A model generated the notes under the pieces. That model had not been told where the DNA came from. It ran no database searches and saw only the letters and a program-made list of their open reading frames with translations. Shown here in pieces: positions 9,322 to 16,751 of a stretch of 64,000 bases of DNA. The translations under genes were made by a program, and so were the position numbers. The stretch comes from an uncultured Paracoccaceae bacterium. Lineage in GTDB: Bacteria > Pseudomonadota > Alphaproteobacteria > Rhodobacterales > Rhodobacteraceae. Within the stretch, counting starts at the first letter, position 1. Every line of letters begins with the position of its first letter. The stretch is taken from positions 62,001-126,000 of the forward strand of contig CANNFR010000006.1 in assembly GCA_947503935.1 (NCBI GenBank). Direction: 5' to 3'.

Positions 9322-9480
9322 ATGGCGCGCATGGTCAAAAAGGCCGACCTGCCGCAGAAAATCTGCGCAACCTGCGGTCGGCCTTTCACATGGCGCAAGA
9401 AATGGGCGAAAGTCTGGGACGAGGTCCGCTATTGCTCGGACAGATGCCGGAGCCACAAAGCTCCGGCATCCGACATTTAA
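9322..9480 (+). CDS. DUF2256 family small zinc-ribbon-like protein
   Basis: A 52-residue protein matching the DUF2256 pattern: [14 protein letters not shown] (Cys15, Cys18) and later RYCSDRCR (Cys38, Cys42), four cysteines placed to bind one metal ion, with the conserved tryptophan/arginine stretch between them. The family is widespread beside unrelated genes and has no known function. GGAG lies 8 bases before the ATG. Its stop codon overlaps the stop codon of the convergent SRPBCC gene by two bases (TAA at 9478-9480 against TAA on the other strand at 9477-9479). Confidence 0.85.
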   Translation: MARMVKKADLPQKICATCGRPFTWRKKWAKVWDEVRYCSDRCRSHKAPASDI

Positions 9481-10364
9481 GCCAGATCGCGGCCCAGATG
9501 GTCGAGGACCGAGCCCCAGCCATCGCAGTGTGAGGCCGCAGCTGCGGCATCGGGCAGACCGCGCTGAAGCATCGTGACGCGGGTCTTCGGGCCAACCTCC
9601 TCAAGTGTCACGGTCACTTCAGTGGCATTGGCGATGTGCCCCGCCTCATCTTTCCAGCCATGGGTGAACACAAGTTGGCGTTCGGAGGTGAGTGACAGGA
9701 CATCGCCGCCCATCGGGAAACGATTGCCGCTATCTTCGCCGACGAAGACGCAATCATAGCGGCCCCCCTCGCGCATATCGAAGCTGCAGTCCGGCATCGT
9801 ACAGCCATCGGGCACGAACCAACGCGCCAGCGCTTTGGGGTCGGTCCAGGCGGCCCAGACGGCTTTGCGGGATGCGGCGTAGACGCGGGTGAGCGACAGG
9901 GTCTCTTCGCCCAGCACAGCCTCGGCCAGGCAATCAAGCGTGGTATAGCCGTGTTCGACCGCGCCGTAGCCTTCGGCGGTTTCCTTCGCCTCGGGGCTCT
10001 CCATGACCATGGTCAGCGTCAGTTGGGTGCCGTCATCCCGTGGCTCCAAGCGCACCGAGGCTTCAAAGGCCGTTTCGCCCTTGCCGTCATCGTCAACCGC
10101 GTAATCGATGTGGGTCATCGGCGTGATCTGGCGATATCTGTGGCGATTGGCGTAGACGGTGCCATCGGGCGCGATCATGTCGAACCGCCAGAGGCCGCCA
10201 TCGCGCAGGTCGATCTCATGCGTGCGGCAGGTGAAGCCCCGAGGCCCCCACCATTTCTGTAGGCGGTCCGGGTCGGTCCACGCGGCCCAGACCTGCACCA
10301 CGGGGGCCGGGATGTGACGGGTCAGGGTTAGCGTGCGGTCTTTGGTGTCGGTCTCATCAAGCAT
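9477..10364 (-). CDS. Tandem SRPBCC (AHSA1-type) domain protein
   Basis: A 295-residue protein made of two START-like AHSA1 domains in a row. The first (about 1-145) begins [20 protein letters not shown] and contains WWGPRGF; the second (about 150-295) begins [20 protein letters not shown] and contains RWFVPDG and the [12 protein letters not shown] strand. Such domains form a hydrophobic ligand pocket; in ArsR-linked operons their ligand is usually unknown. The ATG at 10364 follows GAGGAGA. It is the last gene of the ArsR-SRPBCC operon, 11 bases after the preceding gene. The upstream open frame to 10634 is a shadow. Confidence 0.85.
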   Translation of the reverse strand: MLDETDTKDRTLTLTRHIPAPVVQVWAAWTDPDRLQKWWGPRGFTCRTHEIDLRDGGLWRFDMIAPDGTVYANRHRYRQITPMTHIDYAVDDDGKGETAFEASVRLEPRDDGTQLTLTMVMESPEAKETAEGYGAVEHGYTTLDCLAEAVLGEETLSLTRVYAASRKAVWAAWTDPKALARWFVPDGCTMPDCSFDMREGGRYDCVFVGEDSGNRFPMGGDVLSLTSERQLVFTHGWKDEAGHIANATEVTVTLEEVGPKTRVTMLQRGLPDAAAAASHCDGWGSVLDHLGRDLA

Positions 10365-10375
10365 CAGAAGTCTCC

Positions 10376-10843
10376 TCAGGTCAGCGTGGCGGCATAGGTT
10401 TCGAGCTGTTCGGCGGCGGTCGCCCAGCCGTCGTGAAAGCCCATCTTCTCGTGCTTCTCGCGGGCGGCGGCGTCGCCATGGCGGGCGAGGACGGTGTATT
10501 CGGTACCGTCCGCGTGGTCGGCGAAACTGACGATGGCGGTGAAGCCAAGCCCGGGCGTGAGGGCAGGGCGGAAGCCCTCGTGCAGCATGTCGGTGAAGGT
10601 CAGACGTTCTTCCGGCACGACTTCCAGATAGCACCCGGGCATGGCGGGAAAGGTCTTGCCGTCCATCCGCATCACGCTGTTGAACCGGCCGCCAGGGCGC
10701 AGATCCATCTCGATCTCCACCACCTCGACTGGTTTCGGCGCGAACCAGTGCTTGAGGTGTTCAGGCTTGGTCCAGCAGGCCCAGACCTTGGCGCGCGGGG
10801 CTTTGAGGATACGGTGCAGGGTCAGGTCAAGGTCAGTCATCAT
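10376..10843 (-). CDS. SRPBCC (AHSA1-type) domain protein
   Basis: A 155-residue single AHSA1/START-like domain: DLTLHRILKAPRAKVWACWT at the N-terminus, HWFAPKP, the strand DLRPGGRFNSVMR, and the closing helix HDGWATAAEQLETYAATL. Two adjacent ATG codons (10843 and 10840) are possible starts; both overlap the end of the arsR-type gene, whose stop is at 10833-10835, so translation is coupled. The probable role is ligand binding or handling controlled by the neighbouring repressor. Ligand unknown. Confidence 0.85.
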   Translation of the reverse strand: MMTDLDLTLHRILKAPRAKVWACWTKPEHLKHWFAPKPVEVVEIEMDLRPGGRFNSVMRMDGKTFPAMPGCYLEVVPEERLTFTDMLHEGFRPALTPGLGFTAIVSFADHADGTEYTVLARHGDAAAREKHEKMGFHDGWATAAEQLETYAATLT

Positions 10844-11177
10844 CAGGCTCCGTTGGCAGGGTGGCAAGGTAATCTTCCAGGCGATCGAGGCGCGCCTCCC
10901 AGATCTGGCGCTGCTCTTCGATCCAGGCCTGGGCGGCGGTGAGCGGGGCAGGGGTGGCTTGAACCATGCGAGTGCGTCCCGATTTCTCCGACCGGACAAG
11001 GCCCGTCTCTTCCAGCACCGAGATGTGCTTCATCACCGTGGGCAGCGCCATGCCGGTGGGCGCGGCCAGGTCAGAGACCGTGGCAGGCCCGGTCAGCAGC
11101 CGTTCGACGATGCCCCGGCGGGTCGGGTCAGCCAGGGCGTGAAAGAGGCGGTCGAGTTGGGGATAATGCTTAGTCAT
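10833..11177 (-). CDS. ArsR/SmtB-family winged-helix repressor
   Basis: A 114-residue winged-helix regulator: ALADPTRRGIVERLL opens the DNA-binding domain, followed by the recognition region TVSDLAAPTGMALPTVMKHI and the wing GLVRSEKSGRTRM. No metal-binding ELCVCDL-type motif is present, so it belongs to the non-metal ArsR group that is typically operonic with SRPBCC proteins. Its start codon lies inside a palindrome that recurs 50 bases upstream, which points to autoregulation. The gene overlaps the next SRPBCC gene by 8 or 11 bases. Confidence 0.92.
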   Translation of the reverse strand: MTKHYPQLDRLFHALADPTRRGIVERLLTGPATVSDLAAPTGMALPTVMKHISVLEETGLVRSEKSGRTRMVQATPAPLTAAQAWIEEQRQIWEARLDRLEDYLATLPTEPDDD

Positions 11178-11186
11178 GTGGCTAAG
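11169..11186. promoter_or_regulatory. Operator-like palindrome over the arsR start codon
   Basis: CTTAGTCATGTGGCTAAG: near-perfect inverted repeat (TTAGTCA / TGGCTAA, one mismatch, two-base centre). The arsR-type ATG (complement of 11175-11177) is at its centre, so a bound protein would also cover the translation start region. Confidence 0.6.
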
Positions 11187-11218
11187 TAATATGACTCGCA
11201 GGCGGCTGTCCAGAAAAA

Positions 11219-11236
11219 CTTAGTCATGTGACTAAC
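11219..11236. promoter_or_regulatory. Second operator-like palindrome upstream of arsR
   Basis: CTTAGTCATGTGACTAAC: arms TTAGTCA and TGACTAA are perfect inverted copies around a TG centre. It shares 16 of 18 bases with the site at 11169-11186 and begins exactly 50 bases from it, close to five helical turns, which suits two repressor dimers on one face. Confidence 0.65.
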
Positions 11237-11384
11237 TTTTTGACGATGCGGCCCTTATGCGAAACCCTCAGGAGCCTGATATCACACAGGAATTACCGCC
11301 TCGGAATCTATGGGATCCGGTCATCCGATCTGCGCCCCGTCTTCCGCCAGAAGCGGCGGCGGGAACGTCGACGGCCGATTTCTT

Positions 11385-12554
11385 TCAGGCCTGCCTTACG
11401 GCGTCGACAAAGCGCGAGATTTCGTCGTGGGTGTTGAAGTAATGCACGGAAGCGCGCGTCAGAGCAGTCAGATCGCGCGGTTCAAGATCAAGGCGCGCGC
11501 AGGTGATGGGTGAGACGGAGACGTTGATGCCATCGGCCCGAAGGGTCTCTGCAATCGCCTTGGGCTCAAGACCGGTTTTCGTAAACGTGACGATCCCGCA
11601 TTTTTTTCGGCCCAGATCATGCACCGCGACACCGTCGATCTGCGACAATGCCTCGCGGAGGTCCTGGGCCAGCGCGGCCACGCGGGCCTCAATGGCGCCG
11701 AGCCCAATGGCCCGCGCATACCGCACGGCCTCTGTCAGACCAACGCGGCCAGCGACGTAGCTTTCCCAGTTTTCGAACCGCTTCGCCCCCTTGGCAAACT
11801 CAAAGCTGTTTGCGCCGGTCCATGTTGCAGACCGAAGGTCGATGAAGGGCGGATCGATCTGATCAAGGATGCCTTTGCGAACATAGAGAAACCCCGTGCC
11901 CCTTGGACCGCGCAGAAACTTACGCCCGGTGCCGGACAGGATATCGCAGCCGATCTGTGCCACATTCACATCAACCTGCCCGACGGATTGGCAGGCATCC
12001 AGCAGATAGAGAACATTGTGTTTCTTGGCGATTTTCCCAATCTCGGCCGCCGGGTTCACCAGGCCCCCTTGCGTCGGCACATGCGTGATCGCGATCAGCC
12101 TTGTCTTGGGGCCGATCATCTCGTCCAGCGCATCGACATCGATCTGGCCAGACGCATCCGATGGCACGAGATCGATGTCAAAGCCAAGGCGCCGCGATTG
12201 CTGCAACAGCGCAAGGTAGTTGGACGCATATTCAGAGACATGGGTGATGACCCTGTCGCCCGGTTCCAGATGCAGACCGTAAAACGCCATGTCCCAGGCG
12301 CGTGTTGCGTTTTCGACAAACGCGATCTCATCCGGTTCGGCATTCAGAAGACCAGCGACCTCGGTATAGAACGCCTCAATGTCTTCCTGCGCCCGCCGCT
12401 CGGCTTCGTAGCCCCCCACCTCATTCTCGTCGCGGAGCACATTCTGCAACGCTTGAAAAACGGGCGTCGGCATGAGGGACGACCCGGCATTGTTGAAATG
12501 CAGCACGTTTTCGCAACTGGGGGTGTCGAAACGGACTTTCTCAATATCAATCAT
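11385..12554 (-). CDS. Class V aminotransferase-fold PLP enzyme
   Basis: A 389-residue fold-type I PLP enzyme of the class V aminotransferase/cysteine desulfurase superfamily. Visible features: substrate-side HFNNAGSS near the N-terminus, ENATRAWDMA around the phosphate-binding position, Asp186 in LLDACQSVGQVD (pairs with the pyridine nitrogen), and the Schiff-base Lys212 in SGTGRKFLRGPRGTG. It lacks an obvious mobile cysteine loop, so a lyase, epimerase or transaminase is as likely as a desulfurase. The ATG at 12554 has AAAGGA ten bases before it; an ATG at 12563 is an alternative. It is a single gene with unknown substrate. Confidence 0.8.
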   Translation of the reverse strand: MIDIEKVRFDTPSCENVLHFNNAGSSLMPTPVFQALQNVLRDENEVGGYEAERRAQEDIEAFYTEVAGLLNAEPDEIAFVENATRAWDMAFYGLHLEPGDRVITHVSEYASNYLALLQQSRRLGFDIDLVPSDASGQIDVDALDEMIGPKTRLIAITHVPTQGGLVNPAAEIGKIAKKHNVLYLLDACQSVGQVDVNVAQIGCDILSGTGRKFLRGPRGTGFLYVRKGILDQIDPPFIDLRSATWTGANSFEFAKGAKRFENWESYVAGRVGLTEAVRYARAIGLGAIEARVAALAQDLREALSQIDGVAVHDLGRKKCGIVTFTKTGLEPKAIAETLRADGINVSVSPITCARLDLEPRDLTALTRASVHYFNTHDEISRFVDAVRQA

Positions 12555-12737
12555 CGTTTGCATCCTTTGCCCGAGGGGTAGCGGGGCGCGCGGATGAAGA
12601 CAATGGTGCGACCGCAAGCGCCGGGCGTCAGCCACGCGCGCTGATTCAGCGCCCATGCAAAATGGTGCGGCGGATTTGTTGGATCAGCCATGCGGGCCGG
12701 AAGCTTTTTGTGGCGAAGGGCCTCAGAGCGCCCGTGA

Positions 12738-13952
12738 TCAGGGCCGGGGGCTCAGCGCGGTTTCGATTTTGGCGCTGGCCTCAAGCGTGCGGTGCACCGG
12801 GCATTTATCGGCGATCTCCAGCAATTTCTCGCGCTGCTTGTCGTCGAGATCGCCGGTCAGCGTGATCTCGCGCCGGAAGACATCCACCGCGCCGCCGCCG
12901 CCCGCATCCTGGGCGTGCATCTTGTCGTGGCTCACATCGACGAAGACATGGGCCAAGGGCCAGCCCTTGCGGCGGGCATACATGCGGATCGTCATCGAGG
13001 TGCAGGCGCCGAGGCCCGCGGCCAGAAAGCCATAAGGCGTCATGCCCTGATCGCTGCCGCCATAGGCGGGTGGTTCATCGGCCAGGGCGCGGTGCTTGGG
13101 GCCTGCGATGATGTCCTGTAGGAATCGCTTCGGGTCGGCCTCGGACGCGCGCACGATCCCCTCGGGCGCGCCAGGGGGCGGGGCGGGGTGGCTGAGATCC
13201 AGATAGCGCCCGGCCCAGGCCGCGATGACAGCGGCGGCGTAATCGGCATCCTCGGCCCGGCTGATCAGATGGTCGGCATCGTCGAGCGTGACGAAGCTTT
13301 TCGGGTGCTTGGCGGCCATGAAAATCCGTGTGGCATTGTCGATGCCGACGATGGCGTCGCGGGGGGCGTGCAGGATCAGCAAGGCCCGGCCAAGCTTGGC
13401 GATGGCCGGTTCCAGCGCCTCGCCCCGGACGTCCTCGATGAAATCGCGCCCGATGCGGAAGGGCCGGCCGGCCAGCGAGACCTCGGCGCTGCCATCGGCC
13501 AGGATCGTGTCGATCGCATCGCCGAAATTATGCGTCACATGCTCGGGGTCGAAGGGCGCGCCGATGGTGACGACCGCCTTGACCGAGGCGATCTGCCCTG
13601 CCGCCTTCAGCACCGCCGCGCCGCCCAGCGAATGGCCGATCAGAAGGCTGGGGGCCATGCCCTTGTCTGCCAGATAGCGCGCCGCCGCGACCAGATCGCC
13701 GACATTCGAGGTGAACGTGGTGTTGGCGAATTCGCCCTCGGAATGGCCGAGGCCGGTGAAATCAAACCGCAGAACACCGATGCCGATCGCGGCCAACCTG
13801 GCGGCGATCCGGCGCGCCGCCGCGATATCCTTGCCGCAGGTGAAGCAATGGGCAAAAAGCGCCGTTGCCAGGTGCGGACCGTCAGGCAGGTCCAGCCGCG
13901 CCGCCAGCCTTTCGCCAGAGGCGCCCTCGAAGGTCACTTTTTCGGTCGCCAT
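12738..13952 (-). CDS. Bifunctional alpha/beta hydrolase - OsmC family fusion protein
   Basis: A 404-residue fusion. Residues 1-250 form an alpha/beta hydrolase with nucleophile elbow GHSLGG (Ser108), a RFDFTGLGHSEG loop and a late DDADHLI histidine. Residues 260-404 form an OsmC/Ohr domain with two conserved cysteines, Cys317 in LGACTSMT and Cys384 in KCPVHRTLE, the pair that reduces organic or fatty-acid hydroperoxides in this family. The combination is a known proteobacterial architecture and suggests hydrolysis plus peroxide reduction of one lipid-like substrate. The ATG at 13952 follows AGGAG. Confidence 0.9.
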   Translation of the reverse strand: MATEKVTFEGASGERLAARLDLPDGPHLATALFAHCFTCGKDIAAARRIAARLAAIGIGVLRFDFTGLGHSEGEFANTTFTSNVGDLVAAARYLADKGMAPSLLIGHSLGGAAVLKAAGQIASVKAVVTIGAPFDPEHVTHNFGDAIDTILADGSAEVSLAGRPFRIGRDFIEDVRGEALEPAIAKLGRALLILHAPRDAIVGIDNATRIFMAAKHPKSFVTLDDADHLISRAEDADYAAAVIAAWAGRYLDLSHPAPPPGAPEGIVRASEADPKRFLQDIIAGPKHRALADEPPAYGGSDQGMTPYGFLAAGLGACTSMTIRMYARRKGWPLAHVFVDVSHDKMHAQDAGGGGAVDVFRREITLTGDLDDKQREKLLEIADKCPVHRTLEASAKIETALSPRP

Positions 13953-14211
13953 GGCCGGCTCCTGCGCAGTTCCGTGTCGTCGGACATTGCTCTGCCAGGC
14001 GGACCCGCCGCAACCCATGTGTCGGCGGCGTCACGCCAAGGTGACTGACTGCAATACGGTTTGCCGCCCTTCGGCGTATGGTTCGGGCAGGGGGTAGGAG
14101 GCCATTCGACCGAGGCAGTTCGCGCCGGAGCGGCCGCTGGATGCCCGACGGGCGGTGAAGGCGAAAATCGCGAGACGCAGGGCGGCCAGCGTCGTGCCAC
14201 TTCAAAACCGG

Positions 14212-14895
14212 TTAACGCATCAACCCGTGAAGCAGGCTGGCCGCCTGCATCGCCTTGTGCAATGCATCCACGGGGGCATAGATATCGCAGATCGTAAGGG
14301 CGTCCGCCTGTGTTGTCGGGCAAGGATGTTCATATTCTGCGCTCAAGACAGCATGTGCGTCCATCGCCCTCCGCCGCTCTGGCAGGGGAAGACCTGTCCG
14401 CTGCACGATGTCATCCGCGCGGGGCAGCCCGTCTTTGATCTGGGCAAGGGTCTTGGGCACGAAGTCTGGTGTTTCGGTTTCCGATATCATGGTGGGGCGA
14501 CCGTCGTGCAGGTTTATTTCGCGCCGCAAACAGTCGCCAAACTCTGCGGTTCCCACCTCACCATGGAAGTGTTCGCACGTCGCGAAAATCCTTGTCCCGT
14601 CCAGGCAGACGAAGGAAACCACTGAACCTGCATGGCGATGGCATTGTTCATCATTTGCCGTGCATCCTTCGCGCGCGGCATCATTTGCGACGCTTTGCGC
14701 CAAAACCACAGGTGTGCAGGCGTCCCTGGAGGCCAGGTTTGTCCAGAATGACAGATCTGAGTCTGCGGCCACGACCTTTGGAAGCGCGTCATAATCCGTC
14801 GCCGTAAAATCCCGGGCAGATGAGTCAAGCATTGCCGTCTGCGCAGACGCCTGACCCGCGATCATTGCCAAGCAGAAGAAGAGGTGTCGTAGCAC
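14212..14895 (-). CDS. Secreted protein of unknown function, cysteine-containing
   Basis: A 227-residue product with a clean signal peptide (LRHLFFCLAMIAGQASAQ, cleavage near 19). The mature part carries about eight cysteines (for instance DACTPVV, EGCTANDEQCHR, FVCLDG, ATCEHF, GDCLRR, HPCPTT and LTICDIY), consistent with disulphides in the periplasm. I do not recognise the family. It starts with GTG, with AGGAG 11 bases upstream. The last residues overlap nothing; the region 13953-14211 to its left holds no supported gene. Confidence 0.6.
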   Translation of the reverse strand: MLRHLFFCLAMIAGQASAQTAMLDSSARDFTATDYDALPKVVAADSDLSFWTNLASRDACTPVVLAQSVANDAAREGCTANDEQCHRHAGSVVSFVCLDGTRIFATCEHFHGEVGTAEFGDCLRREINLHDGRPTMISETETPDFVPKTLAQIKDGLPRADDIVQRTGLPLPERRRAMDAHAVLSAEYEHPCPTTQADALTICDIYAPVDALHKAMQAASLLHGLMR

Positions 14896-15104
14896 GTTAG
14901 TTCGTCTCCTGATCTGCCAAGGATACGTTTCAGATTGGCGTCATAGATGCAATCAATATGGGGCAGCCGCGCAGATTTATCCAGATAGGGCCCACAGGTC
15001 ATGGTGGTGGTGCCCCCATCGAGACGTGCGAACCTGACATCGCGCTTGCCGCACAGTCCCGTCGCGCCAAGGCGCGGCCCTAGTGGTTGAGAGGCGATGC
15101 GCAC
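14862..15104 (-). CDS. Possible small cysteine-containing ORF (doubtful)
   Basis: An 80-codon frame whose second half (TTTMTCGPYLDKSARLPHID, then CIYDANLKRILGRSGDELTC) looks protein-like. It has no signal peptide or clear ribosome site, and it overlaps the start of the following secreted-protein gene by 34 bases. It also occupies the space needed for the divergent dctP promoter. It may be the remnant of a secreted protein related to its cysteine-rich neighbour, or chance. Confidence 0.25.
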   Translation of the reverse strand: MRIASQPLGPRLGATGLCGKRDVRFARLDGGTTTMTCGPYLDKSARLPHIDCIYDANLKRILGRSGDELTCYDTSSSAWQ

Positions 15105-15186
15105 CCTTTGCGAAAGGAAACGAATCCGTTACATTCTTCCATATAACGGAAATAAATTCCGCATAGTGAAAATGGGAGGAGAGAAT

Positions 15187-16233
15187 ATGGGATGGCTCAA
15201 GCCAGTTTGTGCCGCTGCGGTGATGGCTTTGTCCGGGGCGGCTGCCTCTGCCGAGACCGTGCTGATCCATGGTGAGGCCGGGCCCAACCGGGGCGCCAGG
15301 GCGGCTGCCTTGCAATGGTTTGCCGATCAGGTCGGCGGGCGCTCGGGCGGGGATATGCGCATTGATATCCAGTGGGGCGGCGCGCTGTTCAAGGCCAATG
15401 CCGCCATGCAATCGGTCCGCGATGGCGTGGCCGATCTGGGCACCGTGATTGCCGTCTACTACCCGCAGGAACTGGTCAGCTACGGCATCTCGGACCTGCC
15501 GCTTGAGAACCCCGATGCCTGGGTCGGCATGCGCGCCACGGATGAGCTGATGCGCACCTCCGACGCGATCCAGAGTGATCTGGCCGATAAGGGGCTGGTC
15601 TATATCGGCACCTTTACCACCTCGGCCGTCAATATCGGCTGCAAGGGGGCCACGATCCGCACTGCCGAGGATGTCGACGGCCTGAAGGTGCGCGGCGTGG
15701 GGGCCTACGGCAAAGTTTTCGGCGAGCTTGGCGCGACCATGGTCAACATGTCGATCTATGACGCCTATCAGGGCCTCGACACCGGGTTGATCGATTGCTC
15801 GCAAGGCTACAGCTACGCCGTTTCGGCGCTGAAACAGGCCGAGGTGATGGACAGCTACACCCTGCTTGACTGGGGCCAGGTGGGCGGTGTCGGCATCTTC
15901 ATGAATGCGGTCACCTATGACAGCCTGAGCACGGATCAGCAGGCGCTGCTCCAACAGGTCGGGTCGGACATGGCCGACGAATTCGGGCGTCTGATCACCG
16001 CGGCCAACACCCAGGCGATCGAGGACATGAAAGCGCAGGGCGTCGAGGTGATCGAGCTGGACGCGGCCGAACGCGCCAAGCTGGTTGAGCGTGGCCAGCC
16101 CTTCATCGGCGCCTGGGCCGAGACGGCCGACGGCGTTGGCCTGCCGGGCGAGGCGCTTCTGGGCGAGTATCGGGCGCTGATCGCGAAATACACCGAGATG
16201 CGCGATACCGAGGGCTACCCTTGGGCTGAGTAG
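15187..16233 (+). CDS. dctP: TRAP transporter periplasmic solute-binding protein (DctP family)
   Basis: A 348-residue extracytoplasmic binding protein that delivers a carboxylate-type solute to the DctQM membrane proteins. It has a signal peptide (LKPVCAAAVMALSGAAASAE) and the family core: KANAAMQSVRDGVADLG, a DVDGLKVRG strand with the arginine that usually salt-bridges the ligand carboxylate, and YDAYQGLDTGLIDCSQG. The start at 15187 follows GGAGGAG; the longer frame to 15097 has no signal. The gene leads the transporter/beta-oxidation unit, so its ligand is probably the acid degraded by the genes downstream. Confidence 0.93.
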   Translation: MGWLKPVCAAAVMALSGAAASAETVLIHGEAGPNRGARAAALQWFADQVGGRSGGDMRIDIQWGGALFKANAAMQSVRDGVADLGTVIAVYYPQELVSYGISDLPLENPDAWVGMRATDELMRTSDAIQSDLADKGLVYIGTFTTSAVNIGCKGATIRTAEDVDGLKVRGVGAYGKVFGELGATMVNMSIYDAYQGLDTGLIDCSQGYSYAVSALKQAEVMDSYTLLDWGQVGGVGIFMNAVTYDSLSTDQQALLQQVGSDMADEFGRLITAANTQAIEDMKAQGVEVIELDAAERAKLVERGQPFIGAWAETADGVGLPGEALLGEYRALIAKYTEMRDTEGYPWAE

Positions 16234-16238
16234 GCCCG

Positions 16239-16751
16239 ATGCTGGGCAAACTGGAAAACATCCTTCTCAGCCTCGGCGCCATCGCGGTGATGGTGCTGGG
16301 GCTGATGATTGCCGTCAATGTCACCGCACGCGCGGTCTTCGATGTGTCGCTGCCCGATACGGTGATCATCGTGCGCGAACTGATGGTGGCGGCAATCCTC
16401 TTTCCCCTGGCGGCCGCCACCGCCGCGCGGGCCCATGTGGCGGTTGAATTCATCACCAACCGCTTTCCGCCCCGCGCGCGGTCTTGGCTGATCGTCCTCG
16501 GCTCGCTTATCGGGCTTTTCGCGCTGTCGCCGCTTCTCTATGCGGGCTCGCGAGAGCTGATCAGCAACTGGTCGTCGGGCGGGTTCTTCTACGGCGATCT
16601 GAACCTGCCGAAATGGCCCGGCCGGCTGTTCTTCGTGATCGGGATCGGCGCGTGTTGCCTGCGTCTGGCCGAGCTGGCGATCCGCGACACCCGCACCATC
16701 CTGCAAGGGGGCATCGTCGACGATACCCACCAGATGACGGAGGCCGAGTGA
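16239..16751 (+). CDS. dctQ: TRAP transporter small membrane subunit (DctQ family)
   Basis: A 170-residue inner-membrane protein with four predicted helices (about 10-30, 45-65, 85-105 and 125-145), the standard DctQ plan. The cytoplasmic tail ends HQMTEAE. DctQ holds the large subunit and docks the binding protein. Spacing is five bases after dctP, and its stop overlaps the dctM start by one base (TGATG), so it is tightly coupled in the operon. Confidence 0.9.
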   Translation: MLGKLENILLSLGAIAVMVLGLMIAVNVTARAVFDVSLPDTVIIVRELMVAAILFPLAAATAARAHVAVEFITNRFPPRARSWLIVLGSLIGLFALSPLLYAGSRELISNWSSGGFFYGDLNLPKWPGRLFFVIGIGACCLRLAELAIRDTRTILQGGIVDDTHQMTEAE

